DNA of 64,000 nucleotides from Streptomyces sp. NL15-2K (GTDB lineage: Bacteria > Actinomycetota > Actinomycetes > Streptomycetales > Streptomycetaceae), in NCBI RefSeq assembly GCF_030551255.1, contig NZ_CP130630.1, positions 2,523,501 through 2,587,500 of the forward strand, in the 5' to 3' direction. Below, piece by piece: positions 61,487 through 64,000 of the stretch. Under the pieces are notes generated by a model. It had not been told where the DNA came from and ran no database searches. It worked only from the letters and a program-made list of their open reading frames with translations. Each line of letters opens with the position of its first letter. The first letter of the stretch is position 1. The position numbers were made by a program, and so were the translations under genes.

Positions 61487-62284
61487 TCAGGACATCGGGA
61501 GGCCCTGCGCGGTCCAGCGGTCGCCCACCTGTTCGACGACGAGAGGGAGGCCGAAGCAGAGGGAGAGGTTGCGGGAGGTGAGCTCCAGCTCCAGCGGACC
61601 GGCGGCGAGGACCTTGCCCTGGCGGATCATCAGGACGTGGGTGAAGCCGGGGGCGATCTCCTCGACGTGGTGGGTGACCATCAGCATCGAGGGGGCGATC
61701 GGGTCGCGGGCGAGGCGGCCGAGACGGCGTACGAGGTCCTCGCGGCCGCCGAGGTCGAGGCCGGCGGCGGGCTCGTCGAGCAGGAGCAGCTCGGGGTCGG
61801 TCATCAGGGCGCGGGCGATGAGGGTGCGCTTGCGCTCGCCCTCGGAGAGCGTGCCGAACTTGCGCTCCAGGTAGTCGCTCATGCCCAGGCGGTCGAGGAA
61901 GGCGCGGGCGCGCTGCTCGTCGATCTCCTCGTAGTCCTCCTGCCAGGTGGCCGTCATGCCGTACGCGGCGGTCAGTACGGTCTGCAGGACGGTCTGGCGC
62001 TTGGGCAGCTTATCGGCCATCGCGATGCCGGCCACGCCGATGCGGGGGCGCAGCTCGAAGACGTCGGTGCCCGGCGTGCCGAGGGTCTCGCCGAGGATGG
62101 TGGCGGTGCCCTTGCTGGGGTAGACGTAGCTGGAGGCGACGTTCAGGAGGGTGGTCTTGCCGGCGCCGTTCGGGCCCAGGATGACCCAGCGCTCGCCCTC
62201 CTTGACCGACCAGGAGACCTGGTCCACCAGAGCCCGGCCCTCGCGGACCACGGATACGTCCTGAAGCTCCAGAACATCGCTCAT
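61487..62284 (-). CDS. ABC transporter ATP-binding protein
   Basis: 265 residues. Walker A GPNGAGKTT, signature LSEGERKRTLIARALM, Walker B LLLLDEPAAGLD, switch His in VTHHVEE. It has no cognate permease in the window. The family (iron-complex or YlmA-like ATPases) often acts alone or in translation/efflux. Ends VEQVGDRWTAQGLPMS. Confidence 0.9.
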   Translation of the reverse strand: MSDVLELQDVSVVREGRALVDQVSWSVKEGERWVILGPNGAGKTTLLNVASSYVYPSKGTATILGETLGTPGTDVFELRPRIGVAGIAMADKLPKRQTVLQTVLTAAYGMTATWQEDYEEIDEQRARAFLDRLGMSDYLERKFGTLSEGERKRTLIARALMTDPELLLLDEPAAGLDLGGREDLVRRLGRLARDPIAPSMLMVTHHVEEIAPGFTHVLMIRQGKVLAAGPLELELTSRNLSLCFGLPLVVEQVGDRWTAQGLPMS

Positions 62285-62435
62285 GAGCGCGTTGTCTCCC
62301 CTTGCAGTGTGGCCGGTCTCGGCTCTCGCGTAAGCCTGTGGCTCGGTCCGCCGCGCCGGTGGGCGCAGCCCTCAAGGAAATCTACGCCACGGGTGGGCCC
62401 GGACATTCCATCGGTCCGGTCCTTAGGGTGGGGGC

Positions 62436-63224
62436 ATGCTCACGGAACCACGCTCTGGACGCCTTGCCGCTTGGGGAAATGCCCTGTTGGCCGGATTTGT
62501 CTCGCCGGACGACGCCGTGCTCGCGATCGTCGGGGAGGACGCGGTGCACCGGGTCGAGGGGCTGCCGGGTGAGACGGCGCCCGTCGGGCTCACGCTCGCG
62601 CTGGGGCGGCTGCGGTCGCTCGGTGTGGCGGGGTTGCGGGTCGCGCTGCCCGCGCCCGGGCATCCGCTGGGGCTGAGCGGGCCGCCGGAGTTCAACGCGC
62701 GGGCGCTGGACGCGGAGGAGGCGGTCGTCTGTCACGGGGCCGCGCTGGGGCTGGTGCCCGAGGTGTACGAGGCCGGGCCCGACGGCGATGTTCATGTCGA
62801 AGTGGTGTGGCACGTGCTTCCCGTGCGGGAGGCGCCGCCTGCCGATGTGCCGTCGCTCGGGGAGGCCGAGCGGGAGCTGGCGGAGGCGCTGCGGGAGGCG
62901 ACCGAGGTGCTGACTCGACTGGATGTGGCCGGGTCGGGGCCGGTGGCCGAGGCGGCGATCGAGGCGTATCGGGCGCGGGCCGAGCGGGGGCGGGAGGTGT
63001 TGGCGCCGGGGTATCCGGGGCGGGCGGTGCGGGTGCTGGAGCTGGCGCAGCGGGTGGGGTTCCTGGTGTCGCTGGCGTCTGAGAACGGGCCCGGGGGTGC
63101 GGTGAGCGCGTCCGAGATGGCGGCGCGGGGGGTTGCGTTGCGGCCGGTGGAGCGGACGGCTCGGCGGGCTGCTGTCGCTGCTTACAACGCGTATGTGGAG
63201 GAGCGGGAGAAGGGGGTGCGGTGA
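62436..63224 (+). CDS. Conserved actinobacterial hypothetical protein
   Basis: 262 residues, cytoplasmic, Ala/Glu/Gly-rich. Regular alternating beta/alpha pattern, with GLSGPPEFNARALDAEEAVV and a helical C-terminal half (EAERELAEALREATEVL). No family recognised beyond wide presence in Streptomyces. Divergent from the ABC ATPase. Confidence 0.82.
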   Translation: MLTEPRSGRLAAWGNALLAGFVSPDDAVLAIVGEDAVHRVEGLPGETAPVGLTLALGRLRSLGVAGLRVALPAPGHPLGLSGPPEFNARALDAEEAVVCHGAALGLVPEVYEAGPDGDVHVEVVWHVLPVREAPPADVPSLGEAERELAEALREATEVLTRLDVAGSGPVAEAAIEAYRARAERGREVLAPGYPGRAVRVLELAQRVGFLVSLASENGPGGAVSASEMAARGVALRPVERTARRAAVAAYNAYVEEREKGVR

Positions 63225-63476
63225 GTGTCGGTTTGCTGGTGCCCGGGGTTGGTGCTGGGCGGGGGTCGGTCGCGCAGCCCGGCGCGAGGTGACGGCGTCG
63301 GCTGGACGGCGCCGCCAGCCGCCCAGTTGCCCGGCGTGGGTGCTGAGCGGGAGTGGGTCGCACAGCCCGGCGCTTACGGGGTGCCGCCTTCTGTGGGTCG
63401 GGAGCCGCCCCAGGCGGCACGAATGCCCGCAGCTGGGCGGGGACGGCTGGCCGTGGCGATACGCGCGACAAACTGA
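63225..63476. other. Repeat-containing intergenic stretch
   Basis: About 250 bases with a degenerate direct repeat (GTGCTGGGCGGG...CAGCCCGGCGC near 63252-63285 and 63340-63374) and an inverted repeat (63319-63330 with 63429-63440, CCGCCCAGTTGC / GCAGCTGGGCGG). No ORF looks coding. It may be a small palindromic mobile element. Confidence 0.5.
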
Positions 63477-63506
63477 CCGGCCTCCCGGGCGGGCCCGGGA
63501 GGCCGG
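63477..63506. terminator. Bidirectional terminator between the unknown gene and the chaplin
   Basis: Perfect 14-base arms CCGGCCTCCCGGGC / GCCCGGGAGGCCGG with a two-base loop. Confidence 0.8.
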
Positions 63507-63533
63507 AGGTCACTGGCCGCTGGGCGGCATCAG

Positions 63534-63776
63534 TCAGTGGTTGACGCTCGTGTTGCCGAAGGCGGGGTTCAGCACGCCGATGACGTTCACGCTGTTGCCG
63601 GAGTCGTTGACCGGGATGTGCACCGGGGCCTGGACGAGGTTGCCCGAGGCGACGCCGGGCGAGCCCACGGCCTTGCCGTCGGCGTGCGCGTCGGTGGCGG
63701 AGGCCATTCCGGCACCGGCGGCGAGCAGACCGCCGGCCACCATCGTCACGGCCGCTGCCTTCTTCAGGTTCTTCAC
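63534..63776 (-). CDS. chpE: Short chaplin, ChpE-like
   Basis: 80 residues. A signal peptide (MKNLKKAAAVTMVAGGLLAAGAGMASA) and one chaplin domain (about 40 residues, GVASGNLVQAPVHIPVNDSGNSVNVIGVLNP). There is no Cys, which is the feature that sets ChpE apart from other short chaplins. Chaplins coat aerial hyphae and allow growth into air. GTG start with AGGAGG eight bases upstream. Confidence 0.93.
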   Translation of the reverse strand: MKNLKKAAAVTMVAGGLLAAGAGMASATDAHADGKAVGSPGVASGNLVQAPVHIPVNDSGNSVNVIGVLNPAFGNTSVNH

Positions 63777-63933
63777 TTCTAAGCCCTCCTAGCGATTGCC
63801 ACGGCCAGTCGCCGCAGCACGCACTGGAGAACGGCGGAGATCCGCAAAGGATGCGCCATCCGGGGGACATTCCCACGACGGTATGAATCTCGGTCCGGAG
63901 CGGAACCCTCCGTATTGCCATCTGAAGCGTATT

Positions 63934-64000
63934 TCAGCCGGTCACACCATGGCGTACGGCCCACAGGGCGGCCTGGGTGCGGTCGGCGAGGTCGAGTTTC
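63934..64000 (-). CDS. C-terminus of a LuxR/NarL-type response regulator
   Basis: Only the last 22 codons are in the window: KLDLADRTQAALWAVRHGVTG then stop. This matches the end of a NarL-type helix-turn-helix (LDLADRTQAALWAVRHGL). The gene runs leftward from beyond the right edge. Confidence 0.85.
   Translation of the reverse strand, partial: KLDLADRTQAALWAVRHGVTG

Noticed and set aside
63779..63964. 61-residue leftward ORF upstream of the chaplin
   Set aside because: Covers the chaplin promoter region and the end of the neighbouring regulator, with no start support.

Overview
The window is about 70% G+C. It carries a 5S-23S-16S rRNA operon without spacer tRNAs, a cysteine-free short chaplin, GTG and TTG starts with AAGGAG-type ribosome binding sites, and a der-cmk-tyrA-aroH / scpAB-parA / ald / pyrG / recN-nadK-tlyA gene order. 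Together these identify a Streptomyces chromosome (core region, not a plasmid or phage). Most genes read leftward.

Layout. 1-892: end of cytochrome c oxidase subunit I. 771-8634: a branched-chain-amino-acid-type ABC importer locus. On the left is a leftward run of small lipoprotein, substrate-binding lipoprotein, hypothetical protein and WYL regulator. Rightward run a small membrane protein, a three-domain LivH-LivM-LivG fusion and a LivF-type ATPase. 8732-11142: a resuscitation-promoting-factor-like LysM protein and two conserved unknowns. 11208-15631: der, an acyltransferase, cmk, tyrA and aroH (GTPase, lipid, CMP and tyrosine/phenylalanine pathway genes), mostly overlapping. 15896-17573: a Rieske protein, an ADP-ribosylglycohydrolase and a palindromic MITE-like element. 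17628-23760: a pseudouridine synthase, scpB, scpA, a ribbon-helix-helix protein, a ParA-like ATPase and alanine dehydrogenase. 23906-31210: a STAND/TPR protein, a Nudix hydrolase, CTP synthase and a GH15 glycosidase. 31262-32873: an IS701-type insertion sequence with CTAG target duplications, next to a second palindromic element. 32924-39178: an FAD oxidoreductase, an LLM-class enzyme, a PucR regulator, a GT4 glycosyltransferase and a MraY-like membrane protein. 39233-43581: recN, a two-repeat CRISPR-like relic, nadK, tlyA and two small genes. 43565-46603: an iron-siderophore importer under an iron box. 46683-51125: a HAD phosphatase, a DUF1015 protein and a highly repetitive RDDR/TPR protein. 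51187-56941: the rRNA operon and its promoter region. 56942-64000: a DNA glycosylase, Spo0M, a PEBP protein, an HNH nuclease, a stomatin/NfeD pair, an ABC ATPase, a chaplin and the tail of a LuxR-type regulator.

Most of the window is housekeeping. The least ordinary parts are the orphan type I-E-like CRISPR repeat pair inside the nadK-recN spacer, the nested IS/MITE insertions, the tandem repeats that multiply start codons (PucR gene and siderophore ABC genes), the Lys-to-Arg P-loops in two ATPases, the orphan ParA with a ribbon-helix-helix neighbour beside scpAB, and the reduced MraY-like/GT4 pair. No complete defence system or biosynthetic cluster is visible.
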